Positions 8,798 to 15,743 of a DNA stretch of 64,000 nucleotides are shown here, one piece after another. Positions within the stretch are counted from its first letter, which is position 1, and the number at the start of each line of letters is the position of its first letter. The notes beneath the pieces are model-generated. The model was given only the letters and a program-made list of their open reading frames with translations. It did not search any database and was not told the origin of the DNA. The translations under genes were made by a program, and so were the position numbers. The DNA is taken from positions 1,302,001-1,366,000 of the forward strand of contig NZ_CP166245.1 of assembly GCF_033597815.2 (NCBI RefSeq), written 5' to 3'. This DNA comes from Staphylococcus sp. KG4-3. Its GTDB lineage: Bacteria > Bacillota > Bacilli > Staphylococcales > Staphylococcaceae.

Positions 8798-9195
8798 AAA
8801 ATATGTTATAAAATTTTCCATTAATGTGCGAAATTTATGGTGAAATAATTTTAGATATAACGAGTAAATACAACTGAGAAATTATTTTTATTTAGGGCTT
8901 TCCCTAATATATGTAATTGACTTAATAATGCTAAATTATATATAGAACTCCCTAGTTCAAAAGTAGATTATCAAAAGCCATTTTAATCTAAGGCACTCCC
9001 TAAAATAAACACTTTAGTCAAATTAAAGTGCATACATTTAGGGAGTGTATTTTTTTATGGCTAAAGTAAACTATTTTAAATGCTGTAATATGGAATGATT
9101 TTTTTGAGAAGTAATTTTATAAATTTGTATATATAATAGAATAAGGTTAAAGATTGAATGTTTTTACATTAATCATCTGTTAGGGGGCTTTTATA
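8798..9195. other. Intergenic region between Ohr-like and PaiB-like genes
   Basis: Contains a small hairpin ttaggg/ccctaa at 8892-8907, a strong terminator at 8994-9056 and the leader of the next gene with TATAATA-like sequence near 9130. No further gene is seen. Confidence 0.55.
8994..9056 (+). terminator. Two-part terminator downstream of the Ohr-like gene
   Basis: Outer stem cactccctaaa / tttagggagtg encloses a second hairpin cacttta / taaagtg; a tail of seven T follows. Confidence 0.8.
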
Positions 9196-9804
9196 TTGTA
9201 TATTCCTAAATATTATGAAATGAAAGATTATCAAAATGTAAAAGATTTTATAACAGCTAATAATTTTGCAACTATTGTAACTAACCATGAATCAACGCCT
9301 ATTGCAACACATTTACCACTTAACATTGAGGAAAAGGAAAATAGTTTATATTTATCAGGTCATTTTGCAAAAGCTAATAAACAATGGCAAACAATAGACG
9401 GAAATGACAAAATATTAATTATTTTTTCAGGGGCACATGGCTATATATCTTCAACGTGGTATGAAACTGAGGATGTTTCAACGTGGGACTATCAAAGTGT
9501 TCATGCATATGGTACAGGAGAGTTATTAAATGAAGCGCAATTGAAAAAAGAGTTAAGTATGTTACTAAATAGATATGAAAGTAATCATATAAATGGTGCG
9601 ACGTGGGAAAACTTATCAGAAAAAACAAAGCAACAAATAAATGGAATAATTGGATTTAAAGTAAAAGTAGATAAATTAGAAACTTCATATAAATTAAGCC
9701 AAAATCGTAGTCAAAAGGAAAAGGAGAATATTATGAAACACCTTAAGCAAACTGGAGCGCCTTTAAATTCACAGTTAGCTGATGCAATCAAAGATCAACA
9801 GTGA
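9196..9804 (+). CDS. PaiB-like FMN-binding split-barrel protein
   Basis: A 202-residue protein of the PaiB family (FMN-binding split barrel). The N-terminus MYIPKYYEMKDYQNVKDFI, the core SSTWYETEDVSTWDYQSVHAYG and the C-terminal IIGFKVKVDKLETSYKLSQNRS are the family signatures; the last segment carries the basic residues near the flavin. In Bacillus subtilis paiB acts with the acetyltransferase paiA in repressing late-growth genes, but no paiA is next to it here, so a regulatory role is uncertain. The start is TTG at 9196, with taggggg nine bases ahead, and it matches the usual MYIPK start. It appears monocistronic. Confidence 0.85.
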   Translation: MYIPKYYEMKDYQNVKDFITANNFATIVTNHESTPIATHLPLNIEEKENSLYLSGHFAKANKQWQTIDGNDKILIIFSGAHGYISSTWYETEDVSTWDYQSVHAYGTGELLNEAQLKKELSMLLNRYESNHINGATWENLSEKTKQQINGIIGFKVKVDKLETSYKLSQNRSQKEKENIMKHLKQTGAPLNSQLADAIKDQQ

Positions 9805-9930
9805 TTAAAAAACGATTGGACGGGCGAAAGCGTATGTAGTTTTATAAATAAAAGAATAAACGTTGGATAACAATTTCAAAAGGTTTAAATAATAATCAAT
9901 TTTTGAAAGGTGAAATAGATTGAGGTGGAC

Positions 9931-9976
9931 AAAAAAAGATTGAAATAACTCAGTTTAAATTACTGTGTTATTTCAA
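9931..9976 (-). terminator. Minus-strand rho-independent terminator
   Basis: Perfect 10-bp stem ttgaaataac / gttatttcaa (9940-9949 with 9967-9976); on the minus strand it is followed by atcttttttt. No T run follows on the + strand, so it serves minus-strand transcription. Confidence 0.75.
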
Positions 9977-10005
9977 TTAAATAGCTTAATTTTAGATATA
10001 AGCTA

Positions 10006-10128
10006 TTAACCAAATATTGCATGCGAAAATGGTATCAAATATAATATAAATAAAGTAAGACATACTGCAAAATAGATAATAAACGCACGCACTTCTTTTG
10101 TTTTAAAGAAAATAATCACCTCAATCAT
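10006..10128 (-). CDS. Putative 40-residue single-span membrane peptide
   Basis: The reading frame opens with ATG at 10128 and gives a basic N-terminal part (FKTKEVRAF) followed by one long hydrophobic stretch (IIYFAVCLTLFILYLIPF) and the end SHAIFG. I do not recognise a family. Support comes from the setting: a TTGACG-17-TAAAAT promoter just upstream and a strong terminator 30 bases past the stop. A weakness is the start: the ATG would be only 8-10 bases from the predicted transcript start, and the best ribosome site (gaggtg) lies inside codons 3-4, so a GTG, ATT or leaderless start is possible. It could instead be a small RNA gene. Confidence 0.45.
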   Translation of the reverse strand: MIEVIIFFKTKEVRAFIIYFAVCLTLFILYLIPFSHAIFG

Positions 10129-10143
10129 ACTTAGTGAACTTTA

Positions 10144-10172
10144 ATTTTAAAATAAGCTATAAGTCGCGTCAA
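10144..10172 (-). promoter_or_regulatory. Sigma-A promoter of the minus-strand small gene
   Basis: On the minus strand, TTGACG (10167-10172), a 17-base spacer and TAAAAT (10144-10149). Transcription would start near 10136-10138. Confidence 0.65.
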
Positions 10173-10233
10173 TTTAGAGTTATATTAAGAGTGAAATAAT
10201 TTTATTGAGCTGCGTACATTTTTGTTTTATTGT

Positions 10234-10262
10234 TTGAATGTCATTCGTCGAAATAGTATGAT
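10234..10262 (+). promoter_or_regulatory. Sigma-A promoter of the 65-residue ORF
   Basis: TTGAAT (10234-10239), 17-base spacer, TATGAT (10257-10262), about 40 bases before the start codon. Confidence 0.65.
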
Positions 10263-10302
10263 ATAAGCAATATAAATTTAAGATTCTAAAGGGGATGGCA
10301 AT

Positions 10303-10500
10303 ATGCAAGAAGTTAAATTATCTACATTAAAGGCAACAACATTAAAGGAATTAGAATCTAGCATTAATGCTTATTTACAAGATGATGAAGTTGCTGGTTA
10401 TAAATTATTGAATTCTACAGTGCGAGAAATTGAAGAGCGTACTTTTTCAGCGAATGAACAAGAATTTCATGCAATTCTAACTTTTATAAAAGAGCGTTAA
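10303..10500 (+). CDS. Small conserved-type hypothetical protein, 65 residues
   Basis: An acidic soluble 65-residue protein with no membrane segment and no cysteine. The pattern of a short beta segment (QEVKLSTL), a helix rich in Leu/Glu (TLKELESSINAYLQDDE) and a C-terminal strand (FHAILTFIKER) vaguely resembles small sporulation-type proteins such as the Cse60 family, but I cannot assign it. It has a good ribosome site (aaagggga), a clear promoter and its own terminator, so expression is likely. It faces away from the minus-strand small gene, with about 120 bases between the two transcript starts. Confidence 0.65.
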   Translation: MQEVKLSTLKATTLKELESSINAYLQDDEVAGYKLLNSTVREIEERTFSANEQEFHAILTFIKER

Positions 10501-10504
10501 TATT

Positions 10505-10712
10505 TAGGGGACTGGAACATAAATCTCAGCAAAAAAGTACTCAGGTGATTTAATTCAATTCATCTGAGTGCTTTTTTGTATTCAATACTTCGTATTGCTG
10601 GCTCTCTTTCATAGGGATTAGCTTCAGCCTGTAGTCTTCAGCTTGTCCTATTCCCTTAAGAGTCTCGCCAAAATACGTTGTATCCATATAGCATTTTATA
10701 TTAAAATGCTTT
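10505..10712. repeat. Dispersed staphylococcal intergenic repeat (gggactggaacataaat type)
   Basis: The segment combines the ggactggaacataaatctc motif, a strong hairpin and further short hairpins with no coding potential. Related starts occur at about 2548 and 54720 in this window, each also followed by a terminator-like hairpin. Confidence 0.45.
10530..10578. terminator. Bidirectional terminator inside the intergenic repeat
   Basis: Stem aaaaaagtactcagg / tctgagtgctttttt with mostly complementary ends around an AT-rich loop; A run before and T run after allow use from both sides. Confidence 0.75.
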
Positions 10713-10968
10713 TAAAAAAATACGAGACTTACGTATTATTTAATAAACATTTTTTATTTTATCAAGATTAGCAACTAGGTAATTTATGACCATAAATAAT
10801 ATATATAAATCTAAGTGAGTCGTAAGTAGTATAATTTAGGTATTACTTCTTTAATATTAAATATAGTTTTGAATTTAAAGCAATCAAATGCAATCGATAT
10901 ATTTTATATTTGAATAGTCGAGTTGGATTTATAAAAATTGATTACTATATAGGTGAAAGGTGATGGAA

Positions 10969-11832
10969 ATGATTATAAACCAATTAAATCAATCTATAGA
11001 TTATATAGATAATAACTTAACAAATGAATTGAACTTATCTGATATCGCAAATTATATTGGTATGCCTGAACAACATTACAGAAATTTATTTATATTCTTA
11101 TCTGAGATGAGTTTGTCAGAATATATCAAAAAGAGAAAATTATATTTTGCCAATAAAGATTTACTAAATAAGTATTCAGTTACAACAGTAGCTACAAAAT
11201 ATGGCTATTCCATTGATGGATTTACAAGAGCGTTTAAAGCTTGGAGTGGTTACTTGCCATCGCAAGTTTATGAACATCAAATTTTAATATCATTTCCTAA
11301 ACTTTCATTTTCTATTAATACCAAAGGAGGAATAAACATGAAAACAAGAATCGTAGAGCAACCTGAATTTAATATTGTCGGTGTTCAAAAACGAGTACCT
11401 ATGCAATTTGAAGGAGTTAATGATGAAATTGTAGCATTGGCAAAAAGCATTACAAATACACAAAAAGAAGAAATGCATCAATTACAAAATATAGAACCTA
11501 AAGAAATCGTAAACGTGTCATATGATGCTGATGAATCATTTACAAAAGAGCAAGGCGAATTGACACATATGATTGGAGTTTTAACTACTGAAAGTAACCC
11601 TAGTGAGCAATTAGAAATCTTAAACTTTAAAGCAAGTAAATGGGTTGTTTTTGAAAATGAAGGCGAGTATCCAAACGTTTTACAGGAGACTTACGCTAAA
11701 ATTTACTCTGAATGGTTACCTGATTCAGAATATGAATTATCTGATTTGCCAATGTTTTCATTTACTAATTTTAAAGATAATGAACAAGACATTGCTTACA
11801 GTGAGATTTGGGTAGCTATAAATAATTATTAG
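10969..11832 (+). CDS. AraC-family regulator fused to a GyrI-like effector-binding domain
   Basis: A 287-residue fusion. Residues about 1-105 form an AraC/XylS DNA-binding domain: LNLSDIANYIGMPEQHYRNLF is the first and VTTVATKYGYSIDGFTRAFKAWSGYLPSQ the second helix-turn-helix. From about residue 124 there is a GyrI-like domain (RIVEQPEFNIVGVQKRVPM ... MIGVLTTE ... KWVVFENEGE ... YSEIWVAINNY), a fold that binds small hydrophobic ligands in Rob- and BmrR-type regulators. ATG 10969 is preferred, with gaaaggtg ahead; ATG 10963 is too close to that site. Inside the gene, a full aaaggagg lies seven bases before the in-frame ATG at 11338, exactly at the domain junction. Confidence 0.85.
   Translation: MIINQLNQSIDYIDNNLTNELNLSDIANYIGMPEQHYRNLFIFLSEMSLSEYIKKRKLYFANKDLLNKYSVTTVATKYGYSIDGFTRAFKAWSGYLPSQVYEHQILISFPKLSFSINTKGGINMKTRIVEQPEFNIVGVQKRVPMQFEGVNDEIVALAKSITNTQKEEMHQLQNIEPKEIVNVSYDADESFTKEQGELTHMIGVLTTESNPSEQLEILNFKASKWVVFENEGEYPNVLQETYAKIYSEWLPDSEYELSDLPMFSFTNFKDNEQDIAYSEIWVAINNY
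11323..11340 (+). promoter_or_regulatory. Internal ribosome binding site with in-frame ATG at the AraC/GyrI junction
   Basis: aaaggagg at 11323-11330, spacer aataaac, then ATG at 11338 in the frame of the host gene. Translation from here would give a free 164-residue GyrI-like domain. Confidence 0.6.
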
Positions 11833-12245
11833 TCTAATTATTTATATTAACTAATTTGTAGTGAAGAATAAGTAATCTAATAGACAACTAAATCATAAAG
11901 AAAGGATAGGTAATCTCATAATATATGAGGTTAGCTATTTTTAGTAACAATATCTTTATTATGTAAACCTAATTGAGGTGAATTTAAATAATGATATTTG
12001 TCACTATGAAGTTGTGACACCACACACTAATTTTTTGCTTAGCTTTATCTGAAAGCGTATTAGATAATAATTTTAAGATATAATTGCAATTAGGTAAAGG
12101 TTAAAATAATTAAATGAAATCAGTGGGATAAGTTGTACACTGAACTATTATTCATATAAGTTTAGAAAGGCTAGATATAAAATTATTTGATGTTGAAGTA
12201 AAAAACTGCCAGCATTGAATATGCGGCAGTTATATTTATTTATTC
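11833..12245. other. Intergenic region after the AraC/GyrI gene
   Basis: Contains a weak + strand terminator (aatctcat/atgaggtt, about 11911-11945, T run at the end) and, at 12203-12231, the terminator of the convergent small membrane gene. An ATG with gaggtg at about 11991 opens only eight codons. Otherwise nothing is seen. Confidence 0.5.
12201..12231. terminator. Terminator of the 60-residue membrane protein gene
   Basis: Stem aactgccagca / tgcggcagtt with one bulge; on the minus strand it ends in gttttttac. Confidence 0.7.
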
Positions 12246-12428
12246 TTAATTTTTAGTGATAATTGCTTGGATTACAAATACGATAAAACCAACTAAGAGG
12301 CCTAATAAAATAGCTACAACTGCTGATACCATTGGGGGTAATTGGAATTGAAACTGTAATACCATACCAATAATGATCGCTATAATAACTGCGATAATCG
12401 TTATCATGTTCTCTTTAAATATACTCAA
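12246..12428 (-). CDS. Small two-span membrane protein, 60 residues
   Basis: The 60-residue product is nearly all hydrophobic: one span at about 8-24 (MITIIAVIIAIIIGMVL) and another at about 31-56 (PPMVSAVVAILLGLLVGFIVFV), ending in ITKN. I do not recognise a named family. TTG at 12428 is chosen because aggag lies 8 bases ahead on the minus strand; an in-frame GTG at 12437 directly touches that site. The gene is alone, with its own terminator, and diverges from the nuclease gene. Confidence 0.65.
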   Translation of the reverse strand: MSIFKENMITIIAVIIAIIIGMVLQFQFQLPPMVSAVVAILLGLLVGFIVFVIQAIITKN

Positions 12429-12643
12429 CTTGTTCACTCCTATTCATCAAGTATTATAGCATGAGTTATTTAAATAGATAAATAAAACAAAATAGATTTG
12501 GTTGAACTTCTAATTTTTATATAATCTAATGATTATATTGAAAATGGGAATTTTTAGTATAAATAGTCCCTTTACAAGAAGATTATAATGGCTCGATTAA
12601 TAGCTCAATAATTTTTTATTGTTTAGAAAGTATATCTGTTATG

Positions 12644-12672
12644 TTGACGCAGGACGCTTTTTTCTATATGCT
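12644..12672 (+). promoter_or_regulatory. Promoter of the nuclease gene
   Basis: TTGACG (12644-12649), 17-base spacer, TATGCT (12667-12672), 33 bases before the start codon. Confidence 0.6.
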
Positions 12673-12705
12673 AATTTGGACAATTAAAAAGAAGTGGGTG
12701 CAACA

Positions 12706-13242
12706 GTGAAATCAAAAAAGAAAACGACATCTTTGATTGCAATAGTAATTGTATTGGGTGTATTAGCATTTCAATTTATTAATCATACGGGGCCATTTCA
12801 AGAAAATGGTAGTAGTGATACCTCTTCAGGGCCTGATAATTCAGAAAAGGTTCATGTTGATCGCGTTGTAGATGGAGATACCTTAGTTGCTAAAAACAGT
12901 GATAATGAACAATTGAAGGTAAGGTTAATAGGTATGGATACACCAGAGACAGTTAAACCTAATACGCCTGTACAGCCTTATGGTAAAGAAGCCTCGGATT
13001 ATTCTAAAAAACATTTAACGAATAAAGATGTGTATTTAGAATATGATAAAGAAAAAGAAGATCGTTATGGAAGAACATTAGCATATGTATGGCTAGATGA
13101 TAAAACGATGTTCAATGAGGAATTGGTAAAAAGAGGATTAGCTAGAGAAAAATATTTTTCTCCAAATGGAAAGTATAGAGAAGTATTTAAACAAGCTGAA
13201 ACACAGGCTAAAAATGACCAAATAAACCTTTGGAGTAAGTAA
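12706..13242 (+). CDS. nuc: Thermostable nuclease (staphylococcal nuclease family)
   Basis: A 178-residue SNase-fold nuclease with an N-terminal hydrophobic segment (about residues 9-23, after KSKKKTT) that acts as signal or anchor; there is no clear signal-peptidase site, so it may stay membrane-bound. Catalytic residues are present: Asp in RVVDGDTL, Arg and Asp/Glu in RLIGMDTPET, and Arg in DRYGRTLAYVW. It cuts DNA and RNA with calcium. Its place before lysC/hom corresponds to the second nuclease gene (nuc2) of S. aureus. GTG at 12706 gives the KSKK start and has a gtgggtg site ahead; the GTG at 12694 is part of that site. Confidence 0.93.
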   Translation: MKSKKKTTSLIAIVIVLGVLAFQFINHTGPFQENGSSDTSSGPDNSEKVHVDRVVDGDTLVAKNSDNEQLKVRLIGMDTPETVKPNTPVQPYGKEASDYSKKHLTNKDVYLEYDKEKEDRYGRTLAYVWLDDKTMFNEELVKRGLAREKYFSPNGKYREVFKQAETQAKNDQINLWSK

Positions 13243-13302
13243 ACTTATTCTAAGTAGCTGATATGCCTTTATATTATTTAGTGGAAAAATAAAGTATAAA
13301 AT

Positions 13303-13348
13303 AAACCTGTTACTTAAATTTATTTTAAGTAACAGGTTTGTTTTGTTA
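13303..13348. terminator. Shared terminator of nuc and the NERD-like gene
   Basis: Perfect 14-bp stem aaacctgttactta / taagtaacaggttt between two convergent genes, with T-rich DNA on the right and A-rich on the left. Confidence 0.85.
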
Positions 13349-13350
13349 AA

Positions 13351-14256
13351 TTAGCTAAAACGTGCAACTAATTTATCATATTGTTCTTTAGTTAAAACAT
13401 CATTATTTGAATTTAAAGTCTCTTTTATAATCTTTTGTAAAGAAGATTTTGAAGAAACAGTTTCCACGTAATTATTTCTAATTGCTGGACCATCGATTAA
13501 ATTAACACTACCATCTGTGAAGTAGACTAGACCAACATTTGGAATTTGTTGATTTAAACGTTCTTGGATTTTTGCTTCTAATGCTTGAGTATTTTTAGAA
13601 GCTTGTTCATAAGGATCATAATTGTAAAAGTCATAAATGACAGAATTGTTTTTAATACGTTCTATAAATGTATAAGTTGTAGAACGCGATGATTGAAATT
13701 GTCCATGAAATTGATTGGCAATATATCTTCCTACAATTTGATGTACTGAATTCTCTTTATCAATTTCAGTTTGTTCTGCTGAATCAGGTGTAAAGTGATA
13801 AAAAGTTTTTTGCTTCCAATTTTTGACATTAATATTAAAGATTCCTTTTTCAGTAAAAACAATATAGTCAAAAGCTCTTGCATATTCAAATAGAGGATGC
13901 TTAACAGCTAAATTACCAGTAGCAATAATATCGAAGTACGCTATTACGCCTTGTTCTTTTTGTTCATTTAAAATGACTGTTAAATCTTGTTTAGCTTTTC
14001 TGAGACCATGGTGATGCGTGTCATTATTTGAATCAATATCCAACATTTTATTTTTCAAATTTGTATTTTCACGAGTAACTGTACTTATTTTAGTTACTAA
14101 TTGATCCTTAGCATAACTTTCAGTTTCAAGTTTATTTTGCATAACACGATGATCTATAAATATTATAATAATAAGTAGTACTATTATTATTAGTAATATA
14201 AGTGGTAAAAACATGAATATCATCCTAATCTTATTAAATTTTTTAACATAGCTCAT
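13351..14256 (-). CDS. Membrane-anchored protein with a degenerate NERD-like domain
   Basis: A 301-residue protein with one N-terminal membrane span (about 12-34), a short coiled-coil-like stretch (about 40-72, KLETESYAKDQLVTKISTV...NLKNK) and a NERD-like nuclease-related core. The core shows ATGNLAVKHPLFEYARAFDYIVFTEKGIF and NINVKNW: Asp130 and Lys145 of the PD-(D/E)xK pattern are present, but the usual Glu before VK is Asn143, so nuclease activity is doubtful. The rest (150-301) is not recognised. The ribosome site is weak. It faces nuc tail to tail, and the same pair occurs in S. aureus as far as I recall. Function unknown; the fold suggests nucleic-acid handling at the membrane. Confidence 0.65.
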   Translation of the reverse strand: MSYVKKFNKIRMIFMFLPLILLIIIVLLIIIIFIDHRVMQNKLETESYAKDQLVTKISTVTRENTNLKNKMLDIDSNNDTHHHGLRKAKQDLTVILNEQKEQGVIAYFDIIATGNLAVKHPLFEYARAFDYIVFTEKGIFNINVKNWKQKTFYHFTPDSAEQTEIDKENSVHQIVGRYIANQFHGQFQSSRSTTYTFIERIKNNSVIYDFYNYDPYEQASKNTQALEAKIQERLNQQIPNVGLVYFTDGSVNLIDGPAIRNNYVETVSSKSSLQKIIKETLNSNNDVLTKEQYDKLVARFS

Positions 14257-14427
14257 TTTACGCTTTTATTTAACTTTCTACAAATGCTATTTATCAGTTC
14301 ATTATAGTTACTATAATTATATTCATAGTAATATATTATAACAAACCTGTACATAATTTATATTTGTAAATTAATTCCTTTCGTATCTTTTGAGCACTTA
14401 AGTGGTATTTTTTAAAATAGATAACGG

Positions 14428-14456
14428 TTTAACTTATGCAGATTAATAGCTATAAT
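14428..14456 (+). promoter_or_regulatory. Promoter of the DeoR-type sensor gene
   Basis: TTTAAC (14428-14433), 17-base spacer, TATAAT (14451-14456). Transcript start near 14463, so the first in-frame ATG at 14464 would be leaderless. Confidence 0.55.
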
Positions 14457-14484
14457 AAATTATATGCAATATAAATTAAGGAAG

Positions 14485-14955
14485 ATGGTGAAAAGCGATT
14501 TGAGTGCGATAAAAGAATATCTCGAGCACATTACTCGAACAATTAAACATGAGGATATTATAGCTTTTGATAATCATCCTTTTGCATATAAAATTTTAGA
14601 CGAACTTTCTAATTATGATATTAAAATATCTGTGATTAGTTACTCTACAGATATTATTAAATACGTATCGAGGTGCACAAATTTTAATATTATTGTACCT
14701 AATGGCGTGGTTGATAGTGCTTTCCATATCATTGTGGGATCGGATGTAGTACAAACATTTTCAAAATACCGTATTCGATATTACTTCATCACTGTACCAT
14801 ATATATTTGATAATAATTTATACCAGACAATACCTGCTATTGCCGACATTCAAAGAACACTTAATACAAATGCTAAGGGTGTTTTTCTGTTAAACAGACC
14901 AGATGTTTTAGATAATCACTCCAACCATGATTATACTTTGGTAGGCAGTTTTTAA
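14485..14955 (+). CDS. Stand-alone DeoR C-terminal (sugar-phosphate sensor) domain protein
   Basis: A protein of about 156 residues that looks like the DeoR effector domain (an isomerase-like fold) without the N-terminal helix-turn-helix. It has the order IIAFDNHPFAYKILDEL, ISVISYSTDIIKYV, FNIIVPNGVVDS, IIVGSDVVQTF, and RYYFITVPYI. The canonical GTT/DxGTTxxxL loop is changed to FDNHPFAYKIL, so sugar-phosphate binding may be lost. The start is uncertain: ATG 14464 (leaderless), ATG 14485 or GTG 14488 behind aagga, or TTG 14500. I saw no DNA-binding domain in frame upstream, so it is a sensor relic or a partner for another protein. Confidence 0.5.
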   Translation: MVKSDLSAIKEYLEHITRTIKHEDIIAFDNHPFAYKILDELSNYDIKISVISYSTDIIKYVSRCTNFNIIVPNGVVDSAFHIIVGSDVVQTFSKYRIRYYFITVPYIFDNNLYQTIPAIADIQRTLNTNAKGVFLLNRPDVLDNHSNHDYTLVGSF

Positions 14956-15067
14956 AATAATTTGTGTTTTATTTCACGATTTTGTATTTAATACATTGAA
15001 ATATCTATGGACAAACTATATAATATTAATTATTGGAAACGCTTACTTTTTGTCGGGAGGTGCACAT

Positions 15068-15661
15068 TTGGAAAATGAAAAAAATAAATCGATAAAGAGA
15101 ATTGTCGAAATTTTAAACATTAATGTACCAAATTTAATTAAATATAATGGTGAAGTAGCAAAACAATTGTTTTTACATGATGCATTTAACCTTGAGAATA
15201 AAGTTGATATTAGTGTAGAGAGAAAGTTTCTAGGTGAAGTTTTAAAATATATTCCAAATGAATATCGAACGTTATTGCATGATACTTCACATAGTACTTC
15301 TGATTTTACAGCAGTAGACTTTTCAAAGATAACTCATGCTAATATATATGATGGTGATACATTGGTTATGACCGTGATTGTATACGATGTGAAAGATGAA
15401 GAATGGATGTTTAGATGGAACCATAATATAAGGTTGCCAGAGAAAAATATTTACTTCCATTCTATTAAATGGGATGTAGATTATATTAAACCAGAAATTG
15501 TATTAATGTATGAACTATTAGATCCAATAGATTATCATCAACTACCAAATTATAGAAATGTAATAGATTCATTAAGTTATTATCAGTTTGTAATATTGAG
15601 GTTAGTTGTTGGAGATGAACGTATTAATCAAGCACTTATTTCAGAGAAAAAAGCAATATAA
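15068..15661 (+). CDS. Uncharacterised protein, possibly nucleotidyltransferase-like
   Basis: A 197-residue soluble protein. The central part (FSKITHANIYDGDTLVMTVIVYDVKDEEWMFRWNHNIRLP) followed by IKWDVDYIKPEIVLMYEL and a Tyr-rich helix recalls the small nucleotidyltransferase-like proteins related to aminoglycoside adenylyltransferases (the PEI-LLYK helix). The metal-binding GSxxxG-DxD signature of that superfamily is not seen, so this is only a resemblance. TTG at 15068 is chosen because gggaggtg lies 5-12 bases ahead; 24 codons of open frame upstream lack a ribosome site. It follows the DeoR-type sensor by about 110 bases and may share its transcript. Confidence 0.6.
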   Translation: MENEKNKSIKRIVEILNINVPNLIKYNGEVAKQLFLHDAFNLENKVDISVERKFLGEVLKYIPNEYRTLLHDTSHSTSDFTAVDFSKITHANIYDGDTLVMTVIVYDVKDEEWMFRWNHNIRLPEKNIYFHSIKWDVDYIKPEIVLMYELLDPIDYHQLPNYRNVIDSLSYYQFVILRLVVGDERINQALISEKKAI

Positions 15662-15664
15662 AAT

Positions 15665-15722
15665 CCTTCAAATCATTCGTTAGTCCTAATAGGAAGACAA
15701 AATGAATTTGAAGGTTTTTTTG
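15665..15722. terminator. Shared terminator of two convergent genes
   Basis: Stem ccttcaaat-catt / aatgaatttgaagg with one bulge, followed by seven T; lies between the nucleotidyltransferase-like gene and lysC. Confidence 0.75.
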
Positions 15723-15743
15723 CTTGTTAAGTAATGTGTGATG

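Larger units (their letters stand above)
9805..10302. other. Intergenic region containing a probable minus-strand small gene
   Basis: Between the PaiB-like gene and the 65-residue ORF lies a complete minus-strand unit (promoter 10144-10172, ORF 10006-10128, terminator 9931-9976), annotated separately. A further hairpin aatagctt / aagctatt occupies 9980-10007. Bases 9805-9930 show no feature. Confidence 0.55.
10501..10968. other. Intergenic repeat element and leader before the AraC/GyrI regulator
   Basis: Begins with ggggactggaacataaatctc, a motif of a dispersed staphylococcal intergenic repeat, followed by a bidirectional terminator. Next come small hairpins (caatac/gtattg at about 10583-10598; agcatttta/taaaatgct near 10690-10710) and text such as gagtctcgcc. 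The last 200 bases are AT-rich leader. Confidence 0.5.

Noticed and set aside
9717..9804. Internal aaaaggaaaaggag followed by ATG 9733 in the PaiB-like gene
   Set aside because: It would yield only a 23-residue tail, and the purine run is explained by Lys/Glu codons (QKEKEN).
13351..14256. Calling the NERD-like protein an active nuclease
   Set aside because: One of the three catalytic residues is replaced, so the name would overstate what the sequence shows.
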